Positions 19,005 to 27,230 of a stretch of 64,000 bases of DNA are shown here, piece after piece. The stretch comes from Alphaproteobacteria bacterium UBA7314. Lineage in GTDB: Bacteria; Pseudomonadota; Alphaproteobacteria; MPNO01; UBA830. The stretch covers positions 1,167 through 65,166 of the forward strand of contig DKQG01000050.1 in NCBI GenBank assembly GCA_002471575.1, in the 5' to 3' direction. The notes beneath the pieces are model-generated. The model was not told where the DNA came from. It saw only the letters and a list, made by a program, of their open reading frames with translations, and searched no databases. Made by a program: the position numbers and the translations under genes. Numbering within the stretch: the first letter of the stretch is position 1; the number at the start of each line of letters is the position of its first letter.

Positions 19005-19377
19005 ATTAGCGTCGCAGGTTGAAAAATTAGGGCGCATTCTCGCCGATGGCCGAACGCCGATCGACACGCTGTTTTCACGACAGAGTCTTGATCAGGACGA
19101 TTGGCGATCCGACCGAGAGATTGCTTAACATCGTGGAGTCAAACGACCCCATCGCCGCCCTTACTGCGCTGTCCATAGACATGTCGAATGCGGCCATTCG
19201 GTCGACGATCAGTTTGCAGTATTTGTTTTCTCCGATCTGAAGAAACGGCGTCTCCTGAGTCGCTTCGATGGAATTGCCGGCCGCGGTTATCAGGAACAGC
19301 CGGTGCGACCGACCCTTGATCTGGCCCGCCAGAATAAACGTCGATCCGAGGTCGCCACCGTCTTCCCACATTCGCAA
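19005..19377 (-). pseudogene. Remnant of Anbu / proteasome-type protease (COG3484)
   Basis: The minus strand encodes the C-terminal third of an Anbu-type protease, a bacterial relative of the proteasome beta subunit. Recognisable segments are STFILAGQIKG, the FLQIGENKYCK region (family FLQIGExKYGK) and GSFDSTMLSNLSVGSPI. After KTLS the same frame continues through TGA, TAA and TAA with RRSAIGENAP, FFNLRR and FRP, matching the normal C-terminus. The N-terminal half with the catalytic threonine is absent. No partner genes (transglutaminase-like, alpha-E, ATP-grasp) are nearby. The open part alone would be a 100-residue fragment. Confidence 0.65.
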
Positions 19378-19458
19378 TCAGTCAGAGAAGCTCTTCTCAG
19401 TCATACCAGAAAAGTGGTAACCGGCGGCACGAAATCAAAACGGCTAAGTCGCGATCAT

Positions 19459-21681
19459 CTACATAAAACTATAGGGATCGACATCGATCGAGATCCGCAC
19501 TCCGCCGGCGGGTTTCATTGCAAACACCCAGCGCCGCAGAAGATCCTGAACGTTAACGTCCTTGCGCGCCCGCATCAAAAGACGGCGCCGATGCCGACCG
19601 CGGACAACCGCGATCGGCGCAGGGGCCGGACCGAGCACGGACACCCCGTCGACTCGCGGCGCGCTGCGGCCCAGCGCCGCCGCCGTTTCGTCGACATTGC
19701 GTTCGTCCCGCCCGGACACGATGACCGCGGCGAGCCGCCCGAAAGGTGGCATGTTGTGCTGTTTACGGGCGTCCGCCTCGTTTTCGATAAACCGGTCCCG
19801 GTCGCCGCCGACCAACGCCTGCATGACAGGATGTTCCGGCTGGAACGTCTGCAGCATCACAGTTCCCGGCCGCTCCGACCTCCCCGCTCGGCCCGCCACC
19901 TGGTGTAGCAGCTGATAGGTACGTTCGGCGGCGCGCAGATCCCCGCCGGCGAGGCCGAGATCGGCATCGATCACACCGACCAGCGTCAATAAAGGGAAAT
20001 GAAATCCCTTGGCCATGATCTGGGTGCCGATCAGCAGGTCAATGTCGCGGTCCCGCATGCGCCGCACCAGCGCCTGGGCGTCTGCCGGTTTGTGAACCGT
20101 GTCGCTCGACATAATTTCGAACCGCGCATCGGGAAATTTTTCCCTCGATTCTTCCGCCAGGCGCTCCACCCCCGGACCGCAGGCGGCAAACCGGTCCTCG
20201 GCTTCGCAGGACGGACAGGTTTTAGGCGGCGGCGCGCTGTAGCCGCAATGATGGCATTGCAGCCGGTCTTGCAGCCTGTGTTCGACCAGCCAGGCCGTGC
20301 ATTGCGGACAGTCCAGCCGGTGACCGCAGGCGCGGCAAAGCGTCAGCGGCGCGTAACCGCGCCGGTTGAGAAACAGCATCGCCTGTTCGCCGGCCGCCAG
20401 CGTCTCTCCGACCGCGGTCACCAAGCTGGGCGACAGCCAGTTCTGACGATCCATCTTTTCGCTGCGCATGTCGATCGCCCGGATCGTCGGCAGCGCCGCG
20501 GCGGCGAACCGTTCTGGCAGAGACAGGCGCCGGTACTTGCCGCGCCACACGTTGTTGACCGTCTCCAGCGACGGGGTGGCGGAGGCAAGAATGACCGGGA
20601 GCCCTTCGATATGTGCCCGCACCACCGCCATGTCGCGGGCGTTGTAGACGACGCCCTCGTCCTGCTTGAAGCTGGGGTCGTGTTCCTCGTCGATGACGAT
20701 CAGCCCGAGATCGCGATAGGGTAGCATCAGCGCCGACCGCGCGCCGACGACCAACTTCGCCTCGCCGCGCAGTACCGCCCGCCAGTTGCGCCGGCGCAGC
20801 GACATGGGCACGTCGGAATGCCATACCAGCGGCGGCGTCCCGAAGCGCTGCTTAAACCGGTCGAGCCAGTCGGCGGTAAGCGCAATCTCGGGCAGCAGGA
20901 CGATCACCTGTCTGTCCGCCCGCAGCGCCGCCGCGATCGCTTCGAAATACACCTCCGTCTTGCCGGACCCGGTAACACCGTCGAGCAGGGTGACCGAATA
21001 TCCGCTGTCGACGGCGGCGACAAGTTCGCCGGCCGCGGCGGCCTGGGCGTCCGACAGAACAGCACCGGCGCGGCAGGGATCAGGCTGGGCGACTGGCCCG
21101 TCTTCCTGAACGGCAATCGGTTGCAGAACGCCTGCCTCCGTCAGCCCCCGGATGACGGTGGCCGACGTGTTCGCCGCTTTCGCGATCTCGGACGCCGGCC
21201 GCGGCCATCCGGTCGCCAGAACATTCAAAACGCGCCGGCGCGCATCGGTTACGCGCACGCCAGCAGGAAGTGATTCGCTTTTTCCATCGATTTCGGGGGC
21301 CAGCCGATAGACCGTCGTCACCTTGGGCGGCTCCAGCGCACGCGGCACGCTCATGGTCATGCGCAGCACGCTGCCAAGTCGCGCCAGCGTGTATCGCGCC
21401 ACCCAGTCGACGAACAGACGCAGGTTTTCGGGCATCGGCGGCAGGTCGATTAACATGCTGATTTCGCGCAGTTTTTGTTGGTCCACATCGCCCCGCGCCG
21501 GACCCCAGACGACCCCTGTCGCCCGCCGCGCGCCGAGCGGCACCTCGACATAGGACCCCGGCTCGACTTCCATGTTTTCCGGCACGAGATAATCGTACGG
21601 CGCGATCAGCGGCAGCGGCAAAAGAACGCTCACGGCATCGCATGTATCGGTCGGAGGGCGTGTGGAAAGGGCAGGGTCCAT
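19459..21681 (-). CDS. priA: Primosomal protein N', replication restart helicase
   Basis: PriA recognises stalled forks and reloads the replisome. The 740-residue protein has the 3'-DNA-binding domain first (PLPLIAPYDYLVP, GSYVEVPLGAR). Helicase motifs follow: Walker A DGVTGSGKTEVYFEAI, DEEH box VIDEEHDPSFKQ, and GTQIMAKGFHFP. The zinc region has paired cysteines in CRACGHRLDCPQC, CHHCGYS and CPSCEAED. I choose ATG 21681; GTG 21690 is possible. It is divergent from the aldolase gene. Confidence 0.96.
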   Translation of the reverse strand: MDPALSTRPPTDTCDAVSVLLPLPLIAPYDYLVPENMEVEPGSYVEVPLGARRATGVVWGPARGDVDQQKLREISMLIDLPPMPENLRLFVDWVARYTLARLGSVLRMTMSVPRALEPPKVTTVYRLAPEIDGKSESLPAGVRVTDARRRVLNVLATGWPRPASEIAKAANTSATVIRGLTEAGVLQPIAVQEDGPVAQPDPCRAGAVLSDAQAAAAGELVAAVDSGYSVTLLDGVTGSGKTEVYFEAIAAALRADRQVIVLLPEIALTADWLDRFKQRFGTPPLVWHSDVPMSLRRRNWRAVLRGEAKLVVGARSALMLPYRDLGLIVIDEEHDPSFKQDEGVVYNARDMAVVRAHIEGLPVILASATPSLETVNNVWRGKYRRLSLPERFAAAALPTIRAIDMRSEKMDRQNWLSPSLVTAVGETLAAGEQAMLFLNRRGYAPLTLCRACGHRLDCPQCTAWLVEHRLQDRLQCHHCGYSAPPPKTCPSCEAEDRFAACGPGVERLAEESREKFPDARFEIMSSDTVHKPADAQALVRRMRDRDIDLLIGTQIMAKGFHFPLLTLVGVIDADLGLAGGDLRAAERTYQLLHQVAGRAGRSERPGTVMLQTFQPEHPVMQALVGGDRDRFIENEADARKQHNMPPFGRLAAVIVSGRDERNVDETAAALGRSAPRVDGVSVLGPAPAPIAVVRGRHRRRLLMRARKDVNVQDLLRRWVFAMKPAGGVRISIDVDPYSFM

Positions 21682-21806
21682 CAAGTACACTCTATCCTAG
21701 CGGAACAGGACGGCCAATCGGTCGACATTCCTCCCGGACCCGAATTGCCCCCGGGACGGGTACACGAGACAGGGACATGGGGGCATGATCAAACAGAAGG
21801 AAGATC

Positions 21807-22469
21807 ATGAAATTTTTCGTGGACACCGCAGATGTTGACGACATCCGCGACCTTGCGTCTACGGGCTTGGTAGACGGCGTCACGACCAACCCCTCCCTCA
21901 TCGCGAAATCTGGCAGAAATTTCCTGGAAGTAATCCCGGAGATCTGCGAGCTGGTCGACGGTCCGGTCAGTGCCGAAGTTGCCGCGACCGACCATGAAAC
22001 GATGCTCGCCGAAGGCCGCAAACTGGCCGGTCTGGCGCCGAACGTCGCGGTTAAGGTGCCATTGACGATCGACGGGCTAAAAACCTGCAAAGCGCTGGCC
22101 GATGCCGGCACCAAGGTTAACGTCACGCTCTGCTTTTCGCCGGGACAGGCGATCCTCGCCGCCAAGGCCGGGGCCGCTTATATCTCGCCCTTTGTCGGCC
22201 GGCTGGACGATATAAGCAGTGACGGCATGGGTCTGATCGATGAAATCTGCACGATCTACGCCAACTATGCGGACTTCGAAACCGAGGTGCTCGTTGCCTC
22301 GATCCGCAGCCCGAATCACGTGATCGAAGCGGCCAAGATAGGCGCCGATGTATGTACTTTGCCGCCGGGGGTCCTACGGCAGCTGGTCGGGCACCCGCTC
22401 ACCGATGCGGGACTAGCGGCGTTCCTTGCGGACTGGGCCGAGACCGGCCAGAAGATCCTGGATTCCTGA
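21807..22469 (+). CDS. fsa: Fructose-6-phosphate aldolase / transaldolase-like protein
   Basis: The 220-residue product belongs to the small transaldolase family (TalC/FSA/MipB). It starts MKFFVDTADVDDIRD, has TTNPSLIAKSG, and carries the Schiff-base lysine in VAVKVPLT. Further family segments are NVTLCFSPGQA and SPFVGRLDDI. Sequence alone does not separate transaldolase from fructose-6-phosphate aldolase activity. AGAAGGAAG precedes the ATG at good spacing. It leads a plus-strand set with the DUF484 gene and xerC. Confidence 0.92.
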   Translation: MKFFVDTADVDDIRDLASTGLVDGVTTNPSLIAKSGRNFLEVIPEICELVDGPVSAEVAATDHETMLAEGRKLAGLAPNVAVKVPLTIDGLKTCKALADAGTKVNVTLCFSPGQAILAAKAGAAYISPFVGRLDDISSDGMGLIDEICTIYANYADFETEVLVASIRSPNHVIEAAKIGADVCTLPPGVLRQLVGHPLTDAGLAAFLADWAETGQKILDS

Positions 22470-22471
22470 TC

Positions 22472-23179
22472 GTGAGCGGGCCCGCGGACGACGCCGCCGA
22501 ATTCCAGCCCGACGCGCTGACATCCGAAACCGTTTCGGCGTGGCTGCGCCGGCATCCGGACTTTCTTCAGGATAACCCGGAAGTGCTGACATTCCTGACG
22601 CCGCCGGAATTCAAACGCGGCGAGCGCATCCTCGACATGCAGCGTTTCATGCTCGACAAGGTTCAGGCAGAACTGGCCGGATTGCGTCGGCGGGAAAAGC
22701 AGCTTCTGCAGGCTGCCGAAGGCAATGCCGCGGGGCAGTCGAAAATTCATCAGGCGGTCGCCGCGATCGTCGAGGCCCCTGACATTCACGCGCTGAACAG
22801 CCTGATCCGGACCAAGTTGCCCGCCCTGCTCGACCTCGAATCCGCGGTTCTGTGCATCGAAAAGACCGGCGCGCTGGCGCTAGCCGGTGCAAACCCCATC
22901 GGCGCCGGCGGAATCGCCAATCTGCTGGGGCGTAAACAGCGTGTCCTGTTGCAGGAAAAAACGGCCGGCGAGCCGCTAATCTTCGGCGACGAGGCAGACC
23001 GCGTGAAATCCGTCGCCTATCTGCGCCTGCGGACAGGCGGCAATTCGCCGGAGATGCTGCTGGCGCTGGGATCGGGACGGGATGACGGGTTCGACCCGCG
23101 CCAGGCAACCGACCTGATCCTGTTTTTCGCAGATATCCTGGAAACCCGGATCAAGCAGTGCCTGGGACCGACAAGCTGA
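22472..23179 (+). CDS. DUF484 family protein
   Basis: This 235-residue protein starts at GTG two bases after the aldolase stop. The N-terminal part carries the DUF484 signature VSAWLRRHPDFLQDNPEVL. A short coiled coil (ERILDMQRFMLDKVQAELAGLRRREKQLL spans it) and a GAF-like C-terminal domain follow. The biochemical role is unknown. The gene sits directly before xerC in many proteobacteria, and here its end overlaps the xerC start by 22 bases. The longer frame back to 22352 lies inside the aldolase gene and is rejected. Confidence 0.9.
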   Translation: MSGPADDAAEFQPDALTSETVSAWLRRHPDFLQDNPEVLTFLTPPEFKRGERILDMQRFMLDKVQAELAGLRRREKQLLQAAEGNAAGQSKIHQAVAAIVEAPDIHALNSLIRTKLPALLDLESAVLCIEKTGALALAGANPIGAGGIANLLGRKQRVLLQEKTAGEPLIFGDEADRVKSVAYLRLRTGGNSPEMLLALGSGRDDGFDPRQATDLILFFADILETRIKQCLGPTS

Positions 23180-24111
23180 TCTGTTTTTACGCCACGGCGG
23201 ATCTGCTGGCGGCGCTGGAAGACTGGCAGCGCTGGCTGACTGCCGAACGCCGAACCTCCCGGCATACCGTCGACGCCTATTGCAGGGACGTAGCGTCATT
23301 CCTTGAATTCATCCGCGACCATCGTGGCGAGACTGCCGATTTAGCGATACTGGCGGCGCTGACGCCTGCCGATTTCCGCGCCTGGCTCGCCGCGCGGCTG
23401 AATCTCGGACTGTCCCGCACCTCCATCACCCGCGCTATGTCGGCATTGCGCAATCTATTCCGATTTCTCGACCGGACCGGGCGGGTCGACAACCAGGCGC
23501 TGTCTGCCGTCAAGGCACCCAAGCCGCCAAAATCGGTACCGAAACCGCTCAATGCCGACGATGCGCTGGCGCTGCTGCGCCGTGCCGTGGAAATCGCGCC
23601 GGCACCGTGGATCGGCGCCCGCGACGTCGCGATCCTGACGCTGCTCTATGGCTGCGGCTTGCGCATCGACGAAGCGCTGAGCCTGAACCAGGGCGACGCG
23701 CCATCCGGGGACACAATGATGATCATGGGCAAGGGCAACAAGGAACGCATCGTTCCAGTGCTGCCCGTCGTGATCGACACCGTGCACAGCTATCGGGACA
23801 CCTGTCCCTATTCGACCGACGCCGACAGGCCGCTGTTCTACGGTGCTCGCGGCGCACGACTGAATCCCGGGATTGTGCAGCGGACCATGCGCACCCTGCG
23901 TGCCGATCTGGGCCTGCCCGACACCGCGACGCCGCATGCGCTGCGCCATAGTTTCGCGACCCACCTGCTGGCTGGCGGCGGCGACCTGCGCACCATTCAG
24001 GAACTGCTTGGCCACGCGTCGCTGTCGACGACACAACGCTACACCGATGTCGACACCCAGAAACTGATCGAAGTCTACGACCGTGCCCACCCCCGCGCTG
24101 CCTCCCGATGA
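23158..24111 (+). CDS. xerC: Tyrosine recombinase XerC
   Basis: XerC acts with XerD at dif to resolve chromosome dimers. The N-terminal SAM-like core-binding domain spans about residues 15-105 (ERRTSRHTVDAYCRDVASFL). The catalytic domain has Arg in YGCGLRIDEAL, HALRHSFATHLL, the GH of ELLGHASLSTTQRYT and the nucleophile Tyr in that last segment. The start is GTG 23158, inside the DUF484 gene; a slightly later non-ATG start cannot be excluded. Confidence 0.94.
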   Translation: MPGTDKLICFYATADLLAALEDWQRWLTAERRTSRHTVDAYCRDVASFLEFIRDHRGETADLAILAALTPADFRAWLAARLNLGLSRTSITRAMSALRNLFRFLDRTGRVDNQALSAVKAPKPPKSVPKPLNADDALALLRRAVEIAPAPWIGARDVAILTLLYGCGLRIDEALSLNQGDAPSGDTMMIMGKGNKERIVPVLPVVIDTVHSYRDTCPYSTDADRPLFYGARGARLNPGIVQRTMRTLRADLGLPDTATPHALRHSFATHLLAGGGDLRTIQELLGHASLSTTQRYTDVDTQKLIEVYDRAHPRAASR

Positions 24112-24277
24112 ACTGCTGGCGTAGAAACGCACCGGCACTCTTGCCGGCGCCGCTAGCAGAGTAAAAAATGTTCGGCGGCATCAGCAAGGTATTGTCGCAG
24201 CGCGACATGGCTGTGGGCCCGGCCGGAGGCGATCAGACTTCGGGCCGATCTGGAAAAACAGGATTAGGTTCGGCGGG

Positions 24278-24523
24278 TTACTTTTTGCCAAAGGCGCTCG
24301 GCGCGGGCCTCGGCTTCGTCGTATTTTTCAGCGAATTTTGGATAGCGGGTTGCAGCTTTTCAAGCTGGCGCTGCGCACATGCCGATTCCCGCGAAAGCAG
24401 AATAAGTCCGGTCAGCAGAAACAGAATGCCCTGCAGAACAGGCAGGAAGATTCCCAAAACCCCGAAGACGACGATGTACCAGCCGAGTCCGAGGACAATG
24501 TAGCGCGTGAGCGAGTGAGCCAT
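24278..24523 (-). CDS. Small membrane protein, DUF454/YbaN-like
   Basis: This 81-residue protein has two membrane segments (YIVLGLGWYIVVFGVLGIF and VLQGILFLLTGLILL) and a basic, polar C-terminus. The GWxxxxxGVLGIFLPxLQG pattern resembles DUF454/YbaN-type small membrane proteins. No function is known. It starts 3 bases after the lpd stop and is the last gene of the 2-oxoglutarate dehydrogenase operon. Confidence 0.75.
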   Translation of the reverse strand: MAHSLTRYIVLGLGWYIVVFGVLGIFLPVLQGILFLLTGLILLSRESACAQRQLEKLQPAIQNSLKNTTKPRPAPSAFGKK

Positions 24524-24526
24524 CCG

Positions 24527-25933
24527 CTAGATATGGATAGGCGAGCCCTCAACGCCAAGGGCTGCTTCCTTGACCGCCTCGTTCAGCGTCGGATGGGCAT
24601 GGCATGTCCGCGCGACATCTTCTGATGAAGCGCCGAACTCCATGGCCAGCGCCAGTTCCGCGATCAGCGTGCCGGCGTCCGGGCCGATGATGTGAACGCC
24701 GAGCACTTCGTCGGTTGCCGCGTCGGCCAGGATCTTCACGAAGCCTTCGGTATCGCCATTGGCCCGCGCCCGGGAATTCGCCATGAACGGGAAGCTGCCC
24801 TTGCTGTAATCGACGCCGGCCTCTTTGAGCTGTTCTTCCGTCCTGCCGACGGAGGCCGCTTCCGGCCAAGTGTACACGACCGACGGAATGGCGTCGTAAT
24901 TGATGTGGGTCGCCTGACCCGCCAGGTGTTCGACGCAGGCAATGCCCTCTTCCTCGGCCTTGTGGGCCAGCATGGCGCCGGGAATGACGTCGCCGATGGC
25001 ATAGATGCCGTCGACACTGGTCTTGAAATGTTCGTCGACCTGGATGACGCCACGCTGGTCCATCTCCACCCCGACGTGGTCGAGGCCGAGACCTTCGGTA
25101 AACGGGATGCGGCCGATCGACACCAGCACCACATCGCATTTGATGTCTTCGGCATCGCCGTCGGCCGCCGGTTCGACCATCAGGGTGACCTGGGTCTTGG
25201 TCGTTTTTGCCCCCGTCACCTTGGTGCCGAGCCTGAACTCCATGCCCTGTTTCGCTAGCGTCTTTTGCAGAGCGGTGCCAACCTCGGTATCCATGTTCGG
25301 GACGATCGCGTCGAGGAATTCGACGACCGTCACCTTCGATCCCAGGCGGCGCCAGACCGAGCCCATCTCAAGCCCGATATACCCGCCGCCGACAACCACG
25401 AGATGCTTCGGCACTTTCGACAGCGACAGCGCGCCGGTGGACGACACGATTTTGTCTTCGTCGATCTCAACGCCCGGAAGCGGCGCGACTTCGGAGCCGG
25501 TGGCGATCAGGATATTCTTCGCCGTATAGGTCTCGGTACCGCTGTCGTCCATCACCTCGACCTCGCCGGGCTTGGTGATTTTCGCCGCGCCGGTGATACC
25601 TGTGACCTTGTTCTTCTTGAACAGGAACCCGATGCCCTTTGTCAGATCGTCGACCACCTTGTCCTTGCGCGCCATCAGTGTCTTCAGGTCGAGCTCCACC
25701 TTGCCGACGTTCACCCCGTGTTCGGCCAGGTGGTCCTGGGCTTCCTCGAACTTTTCCGACGAATGCAGCAGCGCCTTGGACGGAATGCAGCCCACGTTCA
25801 GGCAGGTGCCACCCCAGTTGCCGCGCTTGTCGATACATGCGGTTTTCAGGCCGAGCTGGGCGGCACGTATCGCCGCGACGTAGCCGCCGGGCCCTGCCCC
25901 GACCACGATCAGGTCGAAATGGGAATCGCTCAT
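24527..25933 (-). CDS. lpd: Dihydrolipoyl dehydrogenase (E3)
   Basis: E3 reoxidises the dihydrolipoyl groups of 2-oxoacid dehydrogenase complexes and yields NADH. The 468-residue flavoprotein has the FAD fingerprint VVGAGPGGYVAAIRAAQLG. The redox disulfide lies in GGTCLNVGCIPSKALL, the NAD fingerprint in VVGGGYIGLEMGSVW, and the active-site His-Glu pair in CHAHPTLNEA. It lies 15 bases after sucB and probably serves the 2-oxoglutarate complex. Confidence 0.97.
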   Translation of the reverse strand: MSDSHFDLIVVGAGPGGYVAAIRAAQLGLKTACIDKRGNWGGTCLNVGCIPSKALLHSSEKFEEAQDHLAEHGVNVGKVELDLKTLMARKDKVVDDLTKGIGFLFKKNKVTGITGAAKITKPGEVEVMDDSGTETYTAKNILIATGSEVAPLPGVEIDEDKIVSSTGALSLSKVPKHLVVVGGGYIGLEMGSVWRRLGSKVTVVEFLDAIVPNMDTEVGTALQKTLAKQGMEFRLGTKVTGAKTTKTQVTLMVEPAADGDAEDIKCDVVLVSIGRIPFTEGLGLDHVGVEMDQRGVIQVDEHFKTSVDGIYAIGDVIPGAMLAHKAEEEGIACVEHLAGQATHINYDAIPSVVYTWPEAASVGRTEEQLKEAGVDYSKGSFPFMANSRARANGDTEGFVKILADAATDEVLGVHIIGPDAGTLIAELALAMEFGASSEDVARTCHAHPTLNEAVKEAALGVEGSPIHI

Positions 25934-25947
25934 ATTTTCGCCTCTAA

Positions 25948-27195
25948 CTAAACAGCCAGGAGGATACGCTCAGGATCCTCGATGCATTCCTTGACACGAA
26001 CGAGGAACGTAACCGCCTCGCGGCCGTCGATGATACGGTGATCATAGGACAAGGCCACATACATCATGGGCCGGATTTCGATGGAATCGCCGACCGCGAC
26101 GGGGCGCCGGTCAATCTTATGCATGCCGAGAATGCCAGATTGCGGCGGGTTGATAATCGGCGTGGACATCAGCGAACCGTAGACGCCGCCATTGGTGATG
26201 GTGAATGTGCCGCCGGTCAGTTCATCAATGCCGAGCTTCCCATCGCGTGCCTTTAAGCCCAGATCGGTGATCCTTTTCTCGACCTCGGCGAAGGACTGCT
26301 TGTCGGCATCGCGCAGCACCGGCACGACGAGGCCCTGTTCGGTGCCGACCGCGACGCCGATATCGTAGTAGTTCTTGTAGATCAGTTCGTCTCCGTCGAT
26401 TTCGGCATTGACAGCCGGCAGCTCCTTGAGCGCGACAATGCAAGCCTTGACGAAGAACGACATGAAACCGAGGCGGCAGCCATGGCGCTTTTCGAAATCG
26501 TCCTGGAATTTCCTGCGCGCCGCCATGACGTTGGTCATGTCGATCTCATTGAACGTGGTCAGCATGGCCGCCGTGTTCTGGGCCTCCTTCAGCCGTTCGG
26601 CGATACGCTGACGCAGCCGGGTCATCTTTACCCGTTCCTCGCGCGGATCCTCGGCGCGGGCCTCTGACGGTGCCGCGGGATGCGCGGGCGCGGGTTGCGC
26701 GGCCGGGATGGCAGTGGCGCCGTCGTCCTTCATGAACAGCAGCACGTCACCCTTGGTGAGGCGCCCGTCCTTGCCGGTACCGGTAATCTCCGACGGATCG
26801 AGATTGTTTTCCTCGACCAGTTTGCGCACAGCGGGCGACAACTTGTTGCTGTCATCATCCGATGCGGGGGCCGCAAGCGCGGCCGCCGCGGCCGGTTCCA
26901 TTTTTTCCGCTTTTGCGGAAATCTCGGCGGGCTGTTCTTTCTTCGCCGGGGCCGCGCCGCCTTCGCCGATCATCCCCAGCAGGGCGCCGACCTCGACGTT
27001 ATCGCCTTCCTTGGCGGTGATCTCGCTCAGCGTGCCGGCGGCCGAGGCGTTCACTTCCAACGTCACCTTATCGGTTTCCAGCTCGAGAATCGGCTCGTCC
27101 ACGGCGACGGCATCGCCTTTCGCCTTGAACCATTTTGCGACCGTTGCCTCGGTGACGGATTCGCCGAGCGTCGGAACTGTGATTTCAGTAGCCAT
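25948..27195 (-). CDS. sucB: Dihydrolipoyl succinyltransferase (E2 of 2-oxoglutarate dehydrogenase)
   Basis: E2 forms the core of the 2-oxoglutarate dehydrogenase complex. The 415-residue protein has one lipoyl domain (lysine in ELETDKVTLEVNA), an Ala/Pro linker and an E3-binding domain (LSPAVRKLVEENNLDPSEITGTG, in part). The acyltransferase core holds SYDHRIIDGREAV. The C-terminus ECIEDPERILLAV is typical of succinyltransferases. It lies between sucA and lpd. Confidence 0.97.
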   Translation of the reverse strand: MATEITVPTLGESVTEATVAKWFKAKGDAVAVDEPILELETDKVTLEVNASAAGTLSEITAKEGDNVEVGALLGMIGEGGAAPAKKEQPAEISAKAEKMEPAAAAALAAPASDDDSNKLSPAVRKLVEENNLDPSEITGTGKDGRLTKGDVLLFMKDDGATAIPAAQPAPAHPAAPSEARAEDPREERVKMTRLRQRIAERLKEAQNTAAMLTTFNEIDMTNVMAARRKFQDDFEKRHGCRLGFMSFFVKACIVALKELPAVNAEIDGDELIYKNYYDIGVAVGTEQGLVVPVLRDADKQSFAEVEKRITDLGLKARDGKLGIDELTGGTFTITNGGVYGSLMSTPIINPPQSGILGMHKIDRRPVAVGDSIEIRPMMYVALSYDHRIIDGREAVTFLVRVKECIEDPERILLAV

Positions 27196-27230
27196 GTGCG
27201 TTTTACTCCCGCAGCGGAATGTTGATCAGG

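Noticed and set aside
24120..24170. Hairpin CCGGC-loop-GCCGG between xerC and the DUF454-like gene as a terminator
   Set aside because: Short stem and no T run on the plus strand; could be chance.
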